64,000 nt of DNA from Streptomyces celluloflavus (GTDB taxonomy: Bacteria; Actinomycetota; Actinomycetes; Streptomycetales; Streptomycetaceae). Of the stretch, positions 15,066 through 26,106 are shown one piece after another. Position 1 is the first letter of the stretch. Each line of letters starts with the position of its first letter. The notes under the pieces were generated by a model, which was given only the letters and a program-made list of their open reading frames with translations, was not told where the DNA came from and did not search any database. Made by a program: the position numbers and the translations under genes. The DNA is taken from positions 62,001 through 126,000 of the forward strand of contig JOEL01000011.1 in NCBI GenBank assembly GCA_000720995.1, read 5' to 3'.

Positions 15066-16402
15066 TGACTCCTTCCCCTACTTCCTCCGAAGCCTCGCCC
15101 GCGCGCGAGACGACCGAGGGCACCGTCTACACCGTCACCGGCGGCGACTGGGACGAGGTCGTGGCGGCGGCCGCCAAGTCCGACGACGAGCGGATCATCG
15201 TCAACATGGGGCCGCAGCACCCCTCCACGCACGGCGTGCTCCGGATCATCCTGGAGATCGACGGCGAGACCGTCACCGAGGCCCGCTGCGGTATCGGCTA
15301 TCTGCACACCGGCATCGAGAAGAACCTCGAATACCGGACCTGGACGCAGGGCACCACCTTCGTCACGCGGATGGACTACCTCACCCCGTTCTTCAACGAG
15401 ACGGCGTACTGCCTGGGCGTGGAGAAGCTGCTCGGCATCACCGACCAGATCCCGGACCGCGCCACCGTCATCCGCGTACTGCTGATGGAGCTCAACCGGA
15501 TCTCCTCCCACCTGGTGGCCATCGCCACCGGCGGGATGGAACTGGGCGCCACCACGATCATGATCTACGGCTTCCGGGACCGCGAACTCGTCCTCGACAT
15601 CTACGAGTTGATCACCGGCCTGCGGATGAACCACGCCTTCGTCCGGCCCGGCGGCCTCGCCCAGGACCTGCCCCCCGGCACCGTCGACCAGGTGCGCGGC
15701 TTCATCAAGAAGATGCGCAAGAACATCCCCGAGTACGACAAGCTCGCCACCGGGAACCCCGTCTTCAAGGCCCGCCTGCAGGACATCGGCTACCTCGACC
15801 TGGCGGGCTGCCTGGCCACCGGCGCCACCGGTCCCATGCTGCGCGCCGCCGGGCTGCCGCACGATCTGCGCAAGGCGCAGCCGTACTGCGGCTACGAGAA
15901 CTACGACTTCGAGGTGCCGACCGCCGACACCTGCGACGCCTACGGCCGGTTCCTGATCCGGCTGGAGGAGATGCGCCAGTCGCTGCGGATCGTCGAACAG
16001 TGCCTGGACCGGCTGGAGCCGGGGCCGGTGATGGTCGCGGACAAGAAGATCGCCTGGCCCGCCCAGCTGGCCATGGGCCCGGACGGTCTGGGCAACTCCC
16101 TCGACCACATCAAGAAGATCATGGGCACCTCGATGGAGGCCCTGATCCACCACTTCAAGCTGGTGACGGAGGGCTTCCGCGTCCCGCCGGGACAGACCTA
16201 CACGGCCGTGGAGTCGCCCAAGGGCGAACTGGGCGTGCACGTGGTCAGCGACGGCGGCACCCGCCCCTACCGGGTGCACTTCCGCGACCCGTCCTTCACC
16301 AATCTCCAGGCCATGGCGGCGATGTGCGAGGGCGGCCAGGTCGCCGACGTCATCGTCGCCGTCGCGTCCATCGACCCCGTGATGGGAGGCGTCGACCGGT
16401 GA
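15065..16402 (+). CDS. nuoD: NADH-quinone oxidoreductase subunit D
   Basis: 445 residues. Forms the menaquinone pocket with NuoB. The hallmark is [20 protein letters not shown] (about residues 48-67), with the histidine that contacts the quinone headgroup. [19 protein letters not shown] and the C-terminal DPVMGGVDR are also typical. It overlaps nuoC by one base (TGATG). This is the only nuoD in the window, so any NuoD-containing form of the second complex would need this copy. Confidence 0.97.
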   Translation: MTPSPTSSEASPARETTEGTVYTVTGGDWDEVVAAAAKSDDERIIVNMGPQHPSTHGVLRIILEIDGETVTEARCGIGYLHTGIEKNLEYRTWTQGTTFVTRMDYLTPFFNETAYCLGVEKLLGITDQIPDRATVIRVLLMELNRISSHLVAIATGGMELGATTIMIYGFRDRELVLDIYELITGLRMNHAFVRPGGLAQDLPPGTVDQVRGFIKKMRKNIPEYDKLATGNPVFKARLQDIGYLDLAGCLATGATGPMLRAAGLPHDLRKAQPYCGYENYDFEVPTADTCDAYGRFLIRLEEMRQSLRIVEQCLDRLEPGPVMVADKKIAWPAQLAMGPDGLGNSLDHIKKIMGTSMEALIHHFKLVTEGFRVPPGQTYTAVESPKGELGVHVVSDGGTRPYRVHFRDPSFTNLQAMAAMCEGGQVADVIVAVASIDPVMGGVDR

Positions 16403-17178
16403 CCGGTACCCCCGCGACTCACTTGGGCATGCCCGAACTCCCCGCCCCCGACTACCCGGCCGAGATCCGGGCCCGGCTGGAGGCCGACGCCAAGGAGGTG
16501 ATCGCCCGCTACCCCGACTCCCGCTCCGCGCTGCTGCCGCTGCTGCATCTCGTCCAGGCGGAGGAGGGCCATGTCACCCGCACCGGCATCCGCTTCTGCG
16601 CCGGACAGCTCGGGCTGACCACGGCCGAGGTCACGGCGGTCTCCACCTTCTACTCGATGTACCGCCGCAGGGCGGGCGGTGACTACCAGGTCGGCGTCTG
16701 CACCAACACGCTGTGCGCGGTGATGGGCGGCGACGCCATCTTCGAGGAGCTGAAGGAACACCTCGGCGTCGGCAACGACGAGACCACCGAGGACGGCGCC
16801 ATCACCCTCGAACACATCGAGTGCAACGCCGCCTGCGATTTCGCGCCCGTCGTGATGGTGAACTGGGAATTCTTCGACAACCAGACGCCGGAGAGCGCCA
16901 AACGGCTGGTCGACGACCTGCGGGCCGGCCGGACCGTCGCGCCCACCCGCGGTGCGCCGCTGTGCACGTACAAGGAGACGGCCCGGGTGCTCGCGGGCTT
17001 CCCGGACCAGCGGCCGGGCGCCGTCGAGGCCACCGGCAGCGCCGGGGCCGCCTCACTGGCCGGACTGCGGCTCGCCAAGGGCGAGGCCCTCCCGGGCCGC
17101 GGCGCCGACCACGTCATCGCGCCGCGCACGGCCGGTCCGGACAACCCGGCCGGACCGGCGGCCAAGGAGGGGGAGTGA
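16399..17178 (+). CDS. nuoE: NADH-quinone oxidoreductase subunit E
   Basis: 259-residue thioredoxin-like ferredoxin of the NADH-input module, with the [2Fe-2S] cluster N1a. Ligands are in [14 protein letters not shown] and [13 protein letters not shown]. It is longer than E. coli NuoE because of a C-terminal extension (after about residue 190) rich in Ala/Gly/Pro. The GTG at 16399 overlaps the nuoD stop by 4 bases. No second copy exists in the nuo2 cluster. Confidence 0.95.
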   Translation: MTGTPATHLGMPELPAPDYPAEIRARLEADAKEVIARYPDSRSALLPLLHLVQAEEGHVTRTGIRFCAGQLGLTTAEVTAVSTFYSMYRRRAGGDYQVGVCTNTLCAVMGGDAIFEELKEHLGVGNDETTEDGAITLEHIECNAACDFAPVVMVNWEFFDNQTPESAKRLVDDLRAGRTVAPTRGAPLCTYKETARVLAGFPDQRPGAVEATGSAGAASLAGLRLAKGEALPGRGADHVIAPRTAGPDNPAGPAAKEGE

Positions 17179-18560
17179 TGACGGTGGCAGCCGAGAACGG
17201 GGGCACCTCCAGGCCGGCGACCGGCGGCGAGGCGAGCCCCGAGAAGCTCCTCTCGCCCGTCCTGTCCGCCTTCTGGGACCAGCCCGAATCCTGGACGCTG
17301 GAGACCTACCAGCGGCACGAGGGCTACGCGGGCCTGCGCAAGGCCCTCGCGATGGCGCCGGACGACGTCATCGCGTACGTCAAGGAGTCCGGGCTGCGCG
17401 GCCGCGGCGGGGCCGGCTTCCCGACCGGGATGAAGTGGCAGTTCATCCCGCAGGGCGACGGCAAACCGCACTATCTGGTGGTCAACGCCGACGAATCGGA
17501 GCCCGGGACCTGCAAGGACATCCCGCTCCTCTTCGCGAATCCGCATTCCCTCATCGAGGGCATCGTCATCGCCTGCCATGCGATCCGCTCCCAGCTCGCC
17601 TTCATCTATCTGCGCGGTGAGGTCGTGCCCGTCCTGCGGCGGCTGCACGAGGCCGTCCGGGAGGCGTACGCGGCGGGCTACCTCGGGAAGAACATCCTCG
17701 GCTCGGGGCTCGACCTGGATGTCGTCGTGCACGCGGGTGCGGGCGCGTACATCTGCGGTGAGGAGACCGCGCTGCTGGACTCCCTGGAGGGCCGTCGTGG
17801 ACAGCCCCGGCTGCGTCCTCCCTTCCCGGCGGTGGCCGGCCTCTACGCCTGCCCCACTGTCGTGAACAACGTCGAGTCCATCGCCTCGGTTCCCGCCATC
17901 ATGAACCGGGGCAAGGACTGGTTCCGTTCGATGGGCAGCGAGAAGTCCCCGGGCTTCACGCTCTACTCGCTCAGCGGCCACGTCACCCACCCCGGCCAGT
18001 ACGAGGCCCCGTTGGGCATCACGCTGCGCCAGCTGCTGGACATCAGCGGCGGCATCCGGCGCGGCCACCGGCTCAAGTTCTGGACACCGGGCGGCTCCTC
18101 GACACCGCTCTTCACCGACGAACACCTCGACGTCCCGCTGGACTACGAGGGCGTCGGCGCGGCCGGCTCGATGCTCGGCACCAAGGCGCTCCAGTGCTTC
18201 GACGAGACCACCTGCGTGGTGCGCGCGGTGACCCGCTGGACCGAGTTCTACGCGCACGAGTCCTGCGGGAAGTGCACGCCCTGCCGCGAAGGCACCTACT
18301 GGCTGGTGCAGTTGCTGCGCGACATCGAGGCCGGCAAGGGCCGGATGGACGATCTCGACAAGCTCAACGACATCGCCGACAACATCAACGGCAAGTCCTT
18401 CTGCGCGCTGGGCGACGGCGCCGCCTCGCCGATCTTCTCCTCGCTCAAGTACTTCCGCGAGGAGTACGAGCAGCACATCACCGGCAAGGGCTGCCCCTTC
18501 GATCCGGCCAAGTCGACCGTCTGGGCCGACAACGACGCTCACCTGGGGGTGAACGCATGA
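17178..18560 (+). CDS. nuoF: NADH-quinone oxidoreductase subunit F
   Basis: 460 residues. Binds NADH and FMN and carries [4Fe-4S] N3. The glycine-rich nucleotide site is [15 protein letters not shown], the FMN region includes [14 protein letters not shown] and [16 protein letters not shown], and the cluster ligands lie in [13 protein letters not shown] (about nt 18260-18297). ATG at 17178 overlaps the nuoE stop by one base with AAGGAGGGGG upstream. Joins NuoE and NuoG in the dehydrogenase module. Confidence 0.97.
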   Translation: MTVAAENGGTSRPATGGEASPEKLLSPVLSAFWDQPESWTLETYQRHEGYAGLRKALAMAPDDVIAYVKESGLRGRGGAGFPTGMKWQFIPQGDGKPHYLVVNADESEPGTCKDIPLLFANPHSLIEGIVIACHAIRSQLAFIYLRGEVVPVLRRLHEAVREAYAAGYLGKNILGSGLDLDVVVHAGAGAYICGEETALLDSLEGRRGQPRLRPPFPAVAGLYACPTVVNNVESIASVPAIMNRGKDWFRSMGSEKSPGFTLYSLSGHVTHPGQYEAPLGITLRQLLDISGGIRRGHRLKFWTPGGSSTPLFTDEHLDVPLDYEGVGAAGSMLGTKALQCFDETTCVVRAVTRWTEFYAHESCGKCTPCREGTYWLVQLLRDIEAGKGRMDDLDKLNDIADNINGKSFCALGDGAASPIFSSLKYFREEYEQHITGKGCPFDPAKSTVWADNDAHLGVNA

Positions 18561-21091
18561 CCGTCACCACTACCGGATCGGACAGCGGCTCCGCCGCGGG
18601 CCCCTCCGGGGGCGGCGCCGCGGCGGTCCCGCCGGAAGACCTCGTCTCGCTGACGATCGACGGCATCGAGATCTCCGTCCCCAAGGGGACCCTGGTCATC
18701 CGGGCCGCCGAACTCCTCGGCATCGCGATCCCGCGCTTCTGCGACCACCCGCTGCTGGACCCGGTCGGTGCCTGCCGGCAGTGCATCGTCGAGGTCGAGG
18801 GCCAGCGCAAGCCGATGGCCTCGTGCACCATCACCTGCACGGACGGGATGGTCGTCCGCTCACAGCTCACCTCCCCGGTGGCCGAGAAGGCGCAGCGCGG
18901 CGTGATGGAGCTGCTGCTGATCAACCATCCGCTGGACTGCCCGGTCTGCGACAAGGGCGGCGAATGCCCGCTCCAGAACCAGGCGATGCAGGTCGGCGAC
19001 CCGGACAGCCGCTTCGAGGGCAAGAAGCGGACGTTCGCGAAGCCGGTGCCGATCTCGACACAGGTACTGCTGGACCGCGAACGGTGCGTACTGTGCGCGC
19101 GCTGCACCCGCTTCAGCAACCAGATCGCCGGCGACCCGATGATCGAGCTGCTGGAGCGCGGCGCCCTCCAGCAGGTCGGCATCGGCGAGGGCGACCCGTT
19201 CAGGTCGTACTTCTCCGGCAACACCATCCAGATCTGCCCGGTCGGCGCGCTCACCTCCGCCGCGTACCGCTTCCGCTCCCGCCCCTTCGACCTGGTCTCC
19301 TCGCCGTCGGTGTGCGAGCACTGCGCGGGCGGCTGCGCGACCCGTACGGACCACCGCCGCGGCAAGGTGCTGCGGCGGCTGGCGGAGAACGACCCCGAGG
19401 TCAACGAGGAGTGGCTCTGCGACAAGGGGCGGTTCGGCTTCCGCTACGCGCAGCAGCGCGACCGGCTGGAGCATCCGCTGGTCCGTAACGCGGAGTCCGG
19501 CGAACTGGAGCCGGCGAGCTGGCCCGAGGCGCTGGCGGCCGCGGCCCGCGGGCTGGCCGCCGCCAAGGGGCGCACCGGCGTGCTGACCGGCGGCCGGCTG
19601 ACCGTCGAGGACGCCTACGCCTACGCCAAGTTCGCCCGCACCGTGCTGGACACCGACGACATCGACTTCCGGGCGCGGGCACACAGCGCCGAGGAGGCCG
19701 GTTTCCTGGCGGCCCGGGTCGCCGGCCGCGGCCGTGACCTGGCCGGCGGGGACGCGGTGACGTACACCTCGCTGGAGCAGGCGCCGGCCGTGCTGCTGGC
19801 CGGTATCGAGGCGGAGGAGGAGGCCCCGGGCGTCTTCCTGCGGCTGCGCAAGGCCCACCGCAAGAGCGGCCAGCGCACCTACGGGCTGGCCGCCTACGCC
19901 TCGCGTGGGCTGATCAAGGCCGGCGGCACGCTGCTGCCGGCCGCGCCGGGCACCGAGACCGAATGGCTGGACGCGCTCGCGGGCGGCGCCGGTCCGGAGG
20001 GCGAGGGGCAGGCGGCGGCCGAGGCGCTGCGCGCGGACGGCGCGGTGATCATCGTCGGCGAGCGGCTGGCGACGGTCCCCGGCGCGCTGACCGCCGCGAT
20101 CCGTACCGCCGCCGCGACCGGCGCCCGGCTGGTCTGGATTCCGCGCCGGGCCGGGGAACGCGGCGCCGTCGAGGCGGGCGCGCTGCCGGGGCTGCTGCCC
20201 GGTGGCCGGCCGGCCACCGACCCGCGGGCCCGTGCGGAGGTCGCCGCCGTCTGGGGCGTGGACGCGCTCCCGCAGCGGCACGGCCGGGACACCGGCCAGA
20301 TCATCGAGGCCGCGGCGACCGGCGAACTGGGCGCGCTGCTGGTGGCCGGTGTCGAACTGGCCGACCTGCCGGACCCGGTCGGCGCGGCCGCGGCTCTGGA
20401 CGCGGTCGGGTTCCTGGTGAGCCTGGAGCTGCGGCCCTCGGAGGTGACCCGCCGGGCGGATGTGGTCCTCCCGGTGGCGGCCGTGGTCGAGAAGTCCGGG
20501 ACGTTCCTCAACTGGGAGGGCCGGGCGCGGCTGTTCGAGGCGGCGCTCAAGCCGGACCAGCTGGCGGGCCGGCATCTGCTCCCGGACACCCGGGTGCTGC
20601 ACATGCTCGCCGACGCCCTGGACGTCCCGCTGGCGCTGCCGGACATCCGCGCGGCCCGCGACGAGCTGCGCCGGCTCGGCGCCTGGACCGGTCCGTACGC
20701 CGCGGATCCGCCGGCCGCCGGGCGCCCGATGCCGCGTCCCGACGCCGGTCAGGCGGTGCTCGCCGGGCACCGGCTGCTGCTGGACCAGGGGCGGCTCCAG
20801 GAGGGCGACGATGCGCTGGCCGGTACCCGGCACCCCGCGGTCGCCCGGCTGTCGGAGACCACCGCGCGGGAGACCGGCGTCAAGGACGGCGATCTGCTGG
20901 CGGTCGCCGGACCGGCCGGCGCGGTCCAACTGCCGCTCCAGATCACGCCGATGCCCGACCGGGTGGTGTGGCTGCCGCTGAACTCCACGGGCGGTGGCGT
21001 CGCCGCCGACACCGGGGCGCGCCTCGGTGAGCTGGTGCAGGTCTTCGCCGTCCCCGGCACTCCCGAGCCGGCCAAGGAGGTGGACGCATGA
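18557..21091 (+). CDS. nuoG: NADH-quinone oxidoreductase subunit G
   Basis: 844 residues. N-terminal [2Fe-2S] ferredoxin domain with Cys62, Cys73, Cys76 and Cys90; then the His/Cys-ligated cluster segment [17 protein letters not shown] (His124, Cys128/131/137); then [10 protein letters not shown] and ICPVGALTS for the next [4Fe-4S]; then CEHCAGGC...CDKGRF, the molybdopterin-type N7-like site. The C-terminal half is a degenerate molybdopterin oxidoreductase fold with insertions. ATG at 18557 overlaps nuoF by 4 bases. Confidence 0.96.
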   Translation: MTVTTTGSDSGSAAGPSGGGAAAVPPEDLVSLTIDGIEISVPKGTLVIRAAELLGIAIPRFCDHPLLDPVGACRQCIVEVEGQRKPMASCTITCTDGMVVRSQLTSPVAEKAQRGVMELLLINHPLDCPVCDKGGECPLQNQAMQVGDPDSRFEGKKRTFAKPVPISTQVLLDRERCVLCARCTRFSNQIAGDPMIELLERGALQQVGIGEGDPFRSYFSGNTIQICPVGALTSAAYRFRSRPFDLVSSPSVCEHCAGGCATRTDHRRGKVLRRLAENDPEVNEEWLCDKGRFGFRYAQQRDRLEHPLVRNAESGELEPASWPEALAAAARGLAAAKGRTGVLTGGRLTVEDAYAYAKFARTVLDTDDIDFRARAHSAEEAGFLAARVAGRGRDLAGGDAVTYTSLEQAPAVLLAGIEAEEEAPGVFLRLRKAHRKSGQRTYGLAAYASRGLIKAGGTLLPAAPGTETEWLDALAGGAGPEGEGQAAAEALRADGAVIIVGERLATVPGALTAAIRTAAATGARLVWIPRRAGERGAVEAGALPGLLPGGRPATDPRARAEVAAVWGVDALPQRHGRDTGQIIEAAATGELGALLVAGVELADLPDPVGAAAALDAVGFLVSLELRPSEVTRRADVVLPVAAVVEKSGTFLNWEGRARLFEAALKPDQLAGRHLLPDTRVLHMLADALDVPLALPDIRAARDELRRLGAWTGPYAADPPAAGRPMPRPDAGQAVLAGHRLLLDQGRLQEGDDALAGTRHPAVARLSETTARETGVKDGDLLAVAGPAGAVQLPLQITPMPDRVVWLPLNSTGGGVAADTGARLGELVQVFAVPGTPEPAKEVDA

Positions 21092-22479
21092 TGCGGCCGC
21101 TCGATCAGCTGACCGCCGCGGGCACCGCGCTCGCCCAGGAAGACCTGTCGATGTTCGGCCGCGACCCGTGGTGGCTCGTCGTCGTCAAGGCGGTCTTCTG
21201 CTTCGCGTTCCTGATGCTGACCGTGCTGTTCTCCATCGTCTGGGAGCGCAAGGTCGTCGCCTGGATGCAGCTGCGCATCGGTCCCAACCGGCACGGCCCC
21301 TGGGGCATGCTCCAGTCGCTCGCCGACGGCATCAAGCTGATGCTCAAGGAAGACCTGATCGTCAAGCGGGCCGACAAGGCGGTCTATCTCCTCGCGCCGG
21401 TGGTGGCGGCCGTACCGGCCTTCATGGCCATCGCGGTGATCCCCTTCGGCCCCGCCGGCAACGAGGTCTCGATCTTCGGCCAGCGCACCACGATGCAGCT
21501 GACCGACCTGCCGATCGGCGTCCTCTACATCCTGGCCACCGCCTCGGTCGGCATCTACGGCATCGTGCTGGCGGGCTGGTCCTCCGGCTCGACGTACCCG
21601 CTGCTCGGCGGTCTGCGCTCGTGCGCCCAGATGATCTCCTACGAGATCGCGATGGGCATGTCCTTCGCGGCGGTCTTCCTCTACTCCGGGTCGATGTCGA
21701 CCTCGGCGATCGTGGAGTCCCAGCAGGGCAAGTGGTACGTCCTGCTGTTGCCGGTCTCCTTCATCATCTACATCATCGCGATGGTGGGCGAGACCAACCG
21801 CGCGCCGTTCGACATGCCGGAGTCCGAGGGCGACCTCGTCGGCGGTTTCAACACCGAGTACTCGTCCATCAAGTTCGCGATGTTCATGCTCGCCGAGTAC
21901 GTCAACATGGTCACCGTCTCGTCGGTCGCGGTCACCCTCTTCCTGGGCGGCTGGCGGGCGCCGTACCCGATCAGTGCTTTCTGGGAGGGCGCGAACCACG
22001 GCTGGTGGCCGATGCTCTGGTTCATCATCAAGGTCCAGTTGCTGCTGTTCTTCTTCATCTGGCTGCGCGGCACGCTGCCACGGGTGCGCTACGACCAGTT
22101 CATGAAACTGGGCTGGAAGGTCCTCATCCCGATCTCGCTGGTCTGGCTGATGCTGGTCGCGACCGTCCGGGCGCTGAAGAACGAGGGCTACGACTTCCAG
22201 CAGATCGTGCTCTACGTCGCCGGGGCCGCGATCGTGCTGCTGCTGATCTCCCTGGTCGTGGACTTCTTCCGGCGGGCCGAGAAGGAGGAGGACACGGACG
22301 GTACGCCCGCCTTCGACCCGATGGCCGGCGGCTTCCCCGTACCGCCGTTGCCCGGCCAGAGCCTGCCGCCCGTGCCACGCCGACGGCCGCGCCACGAGCG
22401 CGAGTTGATTGTCAGTGGCGGGGTGGACACTGTCAGTGACGGAAACGGAATCGACGGAAAGGGGGGCGACGGTGCCTGA
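21088..22479 (+). CDS. nuoH: NADH-quinone oxidoreductase subunit H
   Basis: 463-residue membrane subunit next to the quinone cavity, with about eight helices. Conserved segments are [19 protein letters not shown] and [19 protein letters not shown]. The cytosolic C-terminal tail (about residues 400-463) is longer than in E. coli and rich in Pro/Arg. Two start codons (21088, 21091) are adjacent; the first overlaps the nuoG stop by 4 bases. Its paralogue NuoH2 begins at 59448. Confidence 0.96.
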   Translation: MMRPLDQLTAAGTALAQEDLSMFGRDPWWLVVVKAVFCFAFLMLTVLFSIVWERKVVAWMQLRIGPNRHGPWGMLQSLADGIKLMLKEDLIVKRADKAVYLLAPVVAAVPAFMAIAVIPFGPAGNEVSIFGQRTTMQLTDLPIGVLYILATASVGIYGIVLAGWSSGSTYPLLGGLRSCAQMISYEIAMGMSFAAVFLYSGSMSTSAIVESQQGKWYVLLLPVSFIIYIIAMVGETNRAPFDMPESEGDLVGGFNTEYSSIKFAMFMLAEYVNMVTVSSVAVTLFLGGWRAPYPISAFWEGANHGWWPMLWFIIKVQLLLFFFIWLRGTLPRVRYDQFMKLGWKVLIPISLVWLMLVATVRALKNEGYDFQQIVLYVAGAAIVLLLISLVVDFFRRAEKEEDTDGTPAFDPMAGGFPVPPLPGQSLPPVPRRRPRHERELIVSGGVDTVSDGNGIDGKGGDGA

Positions 22480-23050
22480 CTTCCAGAACCCCGTGGCCGG
22501 CTTCGGCGTGACCTTCAAGGCCATGTTCAAGAAGCGGCTGACCGAGCAGTATCCGGAGGAGAAGAAGCCGACGGCGCCGCGCTTCCACGGCCGTCATCAG
22601 CTCAACCGCCACCCGGACGGCCTGGAGAAATGCATCGGCTGCGAGCTGTGCGCCTGGGCCTGTCCGGCGGACGCGATCTACGTCGAGGGCGCGGACAACA
22701 CCGACGAGGAGCGCTACTCCCCGGGCGAGCGCTACGGCCGCGTCTACCAGATCAACTACCTCCGCTGCATCCTGTGCGGTCTGTGCGTGGAGGCGTGCCC
22801 GACCCGCGCGCTGACGATGACCAATGAGTACGAACTCGCCGACCGGTCCCGCGAATCGCTCATCTACACCAAGGAGGAGCTGCTCGCGGGCCTGACGGAG
22901 ACGATGGTCGACACCCCGCACGCGATCTTCCCCGGGATGACGGAGAAGGACTACTACAACGGCCTGGTGACGGGCGCCGCCCCCGGCACCGTCCGCCAGG
23001 CCGCCGTCTCCCAGGGCGAACGGCCCGAGGACGAGGGGGTGTCGGCATGA
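22472..23050 (+). CDS. nuoI: NADH-quinone oxidoreductase subunit I
   Basis: 192 residues. Two [4Fe-4S] clusters, N6a and N6b, in [12 protein letters not shown] (Cys54/57/60/64) and [12 protein letters not shown] (Cys99/102/105/109). It relays electrons from NuoG to NuoB. The GTG at 22472 was chosen because GGGGGG lies just upstream and the product then begins [15 protein letters not shown], as homologues do. It overlaps nuoH by 8 bases. Confidence 0.95.
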   Translation: MPDFQNPVAGFGVTFKAMFKKRLTEQYPEEKKPTAPRFHGRHQLNRHPDGLEKCIGCELCAWACPADAIYVEGADNTDEERYSPGERYGRVYQINYLRCILCGLCVEACPTRALTMTNEYELADRSRESLIYTKEELLAGLTETMVDTPHAIFPGMTEKDYYNGLVTGAAPGTVRQAAVSQGERPEDEGVSA

Positions 23051-23910
23051 CCGGTCTCGCCGCCGCGGCCTCCACGACCTCCCTGGGGGAGGCTGTGCAG
23101 TTCTGGATCCTGGGCACCGTCGCCGTCATCGGCGCGCTCTGCACGATCCTGATGAAGCGGGCCGTGCACAGCGCCCTCTCGCTCGCCGGGACCATGATCG
23201 TCCTGGCGGTCTTCTACCTCGCCAACGGCGCGTACTTCCTCGGCGTCGTCCAGATCGTCGTCTACACGGGCGCGATCATGATGCTCTTCCTCTTCGTCGT
23301 GATGCTGGTCGGCGTCACGGCGGCGGACTCCCTCAAGGAGACGCTCAAGGGGCAGCGCTGGCTCGCCGCCGGGCTGGGCCTCGGCTTCGGCATCCTGCTC
23401 ATCGCCGGTATCGGCAACGCCTCGCTCCGGCACTTCGACGGGCTGGGCCAGGCCAATGCCGGCGGCAATGTGCAGGGTCTGGCCGCGCTCATCTTCACCA
23501 AGTACGTCTTCGCCTTCGAGGCCACCGGCGCCCTGCTGATCACGGCCGCCGTCGGCGCGATGGTGCTCACCCACCGGGAGCGTACGGAGCGCGCCACGTC
23601 CCAGCGCGAGCGGTCGCAGGCGCGGGTCCGCGCGGGCAAGCAGGTACCGCCGCTGCCCGCTCCGGGCGTCTACGCCCGGCACAACGCGGTGGACATCCCC
23701 GGTCTGCTGCCGGACGGCACCCCGTCCGAGCTGACCGTCAATCCGACCCTGCGGGCGCGCGGCCAGATCCGGGATGTCTCCGGTGAGGCGCTGACCGGAG
23801 TGAAGGAGCTGGAGCGGCGCTCCGAGGACTGGCTGGAGCGTGACTCCGGGCCGCGGTCGTCGTCGGCGGCCCCTGGCCCGGCGGCGCCGAAGGAGGAGGC
23901 GAAGAAATGA
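23047..23910 (+). CDS. nuoJ: NADH-quinone oxidoreductase subunit J
   Basis: 287-residue membrane subunit with five helices in about residues 15-175, including [20 protein letters not shown]. The remaining 110 residues are a charged, cytosolic extension common in actinobacteria but absent in E. coli. It lies between NuoA and NuoK in the membrane arm. ATG at 23047 overlaps nuoI by 4 bases. Confidence 0.95.
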   Translation: MTGLAAAASTTSLGEAVQFWILGTVAVIGALCTILMKRAVHSALSLAGTMIVLAVFYLANGAYFLGVVQIVVYTGAIMMLFLFVVMLVGVTAADSLKETLKGQRWLAAGLGLGFGILLIAGIGNASLRHFDGLGQANAGGNVQGLAALIFTKYVFAFEATGALLITAAVGAMVLTHRERTERATSQRERSQARVRAGKQVPPLPAPGVYARHNAVDIPGLLPDGTPSELTVNPTLRARGQIRDVSGEALTGVKELERRSEDWLERDSGPRSSSAAPGPAAPKEEAKK

Positions 23911-24206
23911 ACCCGGTCAATTACCTCTATCTCGCCGCCCTGTTGTTCACCATCGGCGCGGCCGGGGTGCTGATCAGGCGGAACGCCATCGTGGTGTTCA
24001 TGTGCATCGAACTGATGCTGAACGCCTGCAATCTCGCCTTCGTGGTCTTCGCGCGGATGCACGGGAATCTCGACGGCCAGATCATCGCCTTCTTCACGAT
24101 GGTCGTCGCCGCGGCCGAGGTCGTGGTCGGCCTGGCGATCATCGTGTCGATCTTCCGCACCCGTCATACGGCCTCGGTCGACGACGCCAGCCTGATGAAG
24201 CTGTAA
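23907..24206 (+). CDS. nuoK: NADH-quinone oxidoreductase subunit K
   Basis: 99 residues, three membrane helices. The two buried glutamates of the proton path are present: Glu35 in [11 protein letters not shown] and Glu71 in [15 protein letters not shown] at 23907 with AGGAGG upstream, overlapping nuoJ by 4 bases. It is separated from nuoL by 13 bases, the widest gap in the operon. Confidence 0.96.
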   Translation: MNPVNYLYLAALLFTIGAAGVLIRRNAIVVFMCIELMLNACNLAFVVFARMHGNLDGQIIAFFTMVVAAAEVVVGLAIIVSIFRTRHTASVDDASLMKL

Positions 24207-24219
24207 GGGGTCGCACAAA

Positions 24220-26103
24220 GTGGAGAACTTGATCGCGCTGCTCGTCGCGGCACCGCTGGTCGGTGCGGCCCTGCTCTTGTGCGGCGGCAAACGGCTGGAC
24301 CGCGCCGGCCACTGGATCGGCACCCTGCTGGCGGTGGCGTCGTTCGCCGTCGCGGCGGTGCTCTTCGCCGACATGCTCGGCAAGGCCGCCGGGCACCGCG
24401 CCCTGCACCAGCACCTGTTCAGCTGGATCCCGGTCGGCGGCTTCCGGGCCGACGTCGCCTTCCAGCTGGACCAGTTGTCGATGACGTTCGTCCTGCTGAT
24501 CACCGGTGTCGGATCCCTGATCCACATCTACTCGATCGGCTATATGGAGCACGACGAGCGGCGCCGCCGCTTCTTCGGCTACCTCAATCTCTTCCTCGCG
24601 GCGATGCTGCTGCTCGTCCTCGCCGACAACTACCTCCTGCTGTACGTCGGTTGGGAGGGCGTCGGCCTCGCCTCGTACCTGCTGATCGGTTTCTGGCAGC
24701 ACAAGCCGAGCGCGGCCACCGCCGCCAAGAAGGCGTTCCTGGTCAACCGCGTCGGTGACATCGGGCTGTCCATCGCGATCATGGTGATGTTCACGACCTT
24801 CGGCACCTTCGCCTTCGGCCCGGTGCTCGCCGCGACCGGTGACACGGGCGAGGGCAGGCTCACGGCCATCGGGCTGATGCTGCTGCTGGCCGCCTGCGGC
24901 AAGTCGGCGCAGGTGCCCCTGCAGTCCTGGCTCGGCGACGCGATGGAGGGCCCGACCCCGGTCTCGGCCCTCATCCACGCCGCCACCATGGTCACCGCGG
25001 GCGTGTATCTGATCACCCGTTCCGGGGCGATCTTCAACGCCGCACCGACCGCGCAGCTGGCCGTCGTCGTGGTCGGCGCCGTCACGCTCCTCTTCGGTGC
25101 GATCGTCGGTTGCGCCAAGGACGACATCAAGAAGGCGCTGGCCGGTTCGACGATGTCGCAGATCGGCTACATGATCCTGGCGGCCGGCCTGGGCCCCATC
25201 GGCTACGCCTTCGCGATCATGCATCTGGTCACCCACGGCTTCTTCAAGGCGGGCCTCTTCCTCGGCGCCGGTTCCGTGATGCACGGGATGAACGACGAGG
25301 TGGACATGCGCCGTTACGGCGGTCTGCGCTCGTACATGCCGATCACCTTCGTCACCTTCGGGCTCGGCTATCTGGCGATCATCGGCTTCCCCGGACTGTC
25401 CGGCTTCTTCTCCAAGGACAAGATCATCGAGGCGGCGTTCGCCAAGGGCGGCGCCGAGGGCTGGATCCTGGGCGCCGCGGCCCTGCTGGGCGCCGCGATC
25501 ACCGCGTTCTACATGACGCGGGTGATGCTGATGACGTTCTTCGGCGAGAAGCGCTGGAACCCGGCCGAGGTGCATCCGCACGAATCGCCCAAGTCCATGA
25601 CGATCCCGATGATCGTGCTGGCCGTCGGATCGGTCTTCGCGGGCGGTCTGTTCAGCATCGACGACGCCTTCGTGACATGGCTGGAGCCGGTCACCTCTTT
25701 CGCGCACGGCAACTCCCCGGTCAGCGCCACCGCCGTCACCGCCGCCACGATCGTGGTGCTGCTCGCCGGTGTCGGCGTGGCCTGGCTGAAGTACGGCCGT
25801 AAGCCCGTCCCGGTGGCCGCCCCGCGCGGTTCGGTGCTCACTCGGGCCGCCCGCCGCGATCTGCTCCAGGACGACTTCAACCACATCGTCTTCGTGCGCG
25901 GCGGTGAGCAGCTCACCCGCACGCTCGTCCAGCTCGACCACTCCCTGGTGGACGGCGCGGTCAACGGCACGGCGGCCTCGATGGGCGGGCTCTCCGGTCT
26001 GCTGCGCCGGTTGCAGACCGGATTCGTCCGCTCCTACGCAGTCCAGATGTTGGGCGGGGCGGCCGTGCTCGTCGCCGCGACCCTGCTGATGAGGAGTGTC
26101 TGA
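24220..26103 (+). CDS. nuoL: NADH-quinone oxidoreductase subunit L
   Basis: 627-residue antiporter-like proton-pumping subunit at the distal end of the membrane arm, with the long lateral helix at its C-terminus. Conserved segments include [18 protein letters not shown], the lysine-bearing [19 protein letters not shown], and [22 protein letters not shown] at 24220. The first ORF-wide stop lies 3 bases before nuoM. NuoL2 at 62192 is a shorter-read paralogue. Confidence 0.96.
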   Translation: MENLIALLVAAPLVGAALLLCGGKRLDRAGHWIGTLLAVASFAVAAVLFADMLGKAAGHRALHQHLFSWIPVGGFRADVAFQLDQLSMTFVLLITGVGSLIHIYSIGYMEHDERRRRFFGYLNLFLAAMLLLVLADNYLLLYVGWEGVGLASYLLIGFWQHKPSAATAAKKAFLVNRVGDIGLSIAIMVMFTTFGTFAFGPVLAATGDTGEGRLTAIGLMLLLAACGKSAQVPLQSWLGDAMEGPTPVSALIHAATMVTAGVYLITRSGAIFNAAPTAQLAVVVVGAVTLLFGAIVGCAKDDIKKALAGSTMSQIGYMILAAGLGPIGYAFAIMHLVTHGFFKAGLFLGAGSVMHGMNDEVDMRRYGGLRSYMPITFVTFGLGYLAIIGFPGLSGFFSKDKIIEAAFAKGGAEGWILGAAALLGAAITAFYMTRVMLMTFFGEKRWNPAEVHPHESPKSMTIPMIVLAVGSVFAGGLFSIDDAFVTWLEPVTSFAHGNSPVSATAVTAATIVVLLAGVGVAWLKYGRKPVPVAAPRGSVLTRAARRDLLQDDFNHIVFVRGGEQLTRTLVQLDHSLVDGAVNGTAASMGGLSGLLRRLQTGFVRSYAVQMLGGAAVLVAATLLMRSV

Positions 26104-26106
26104 GCC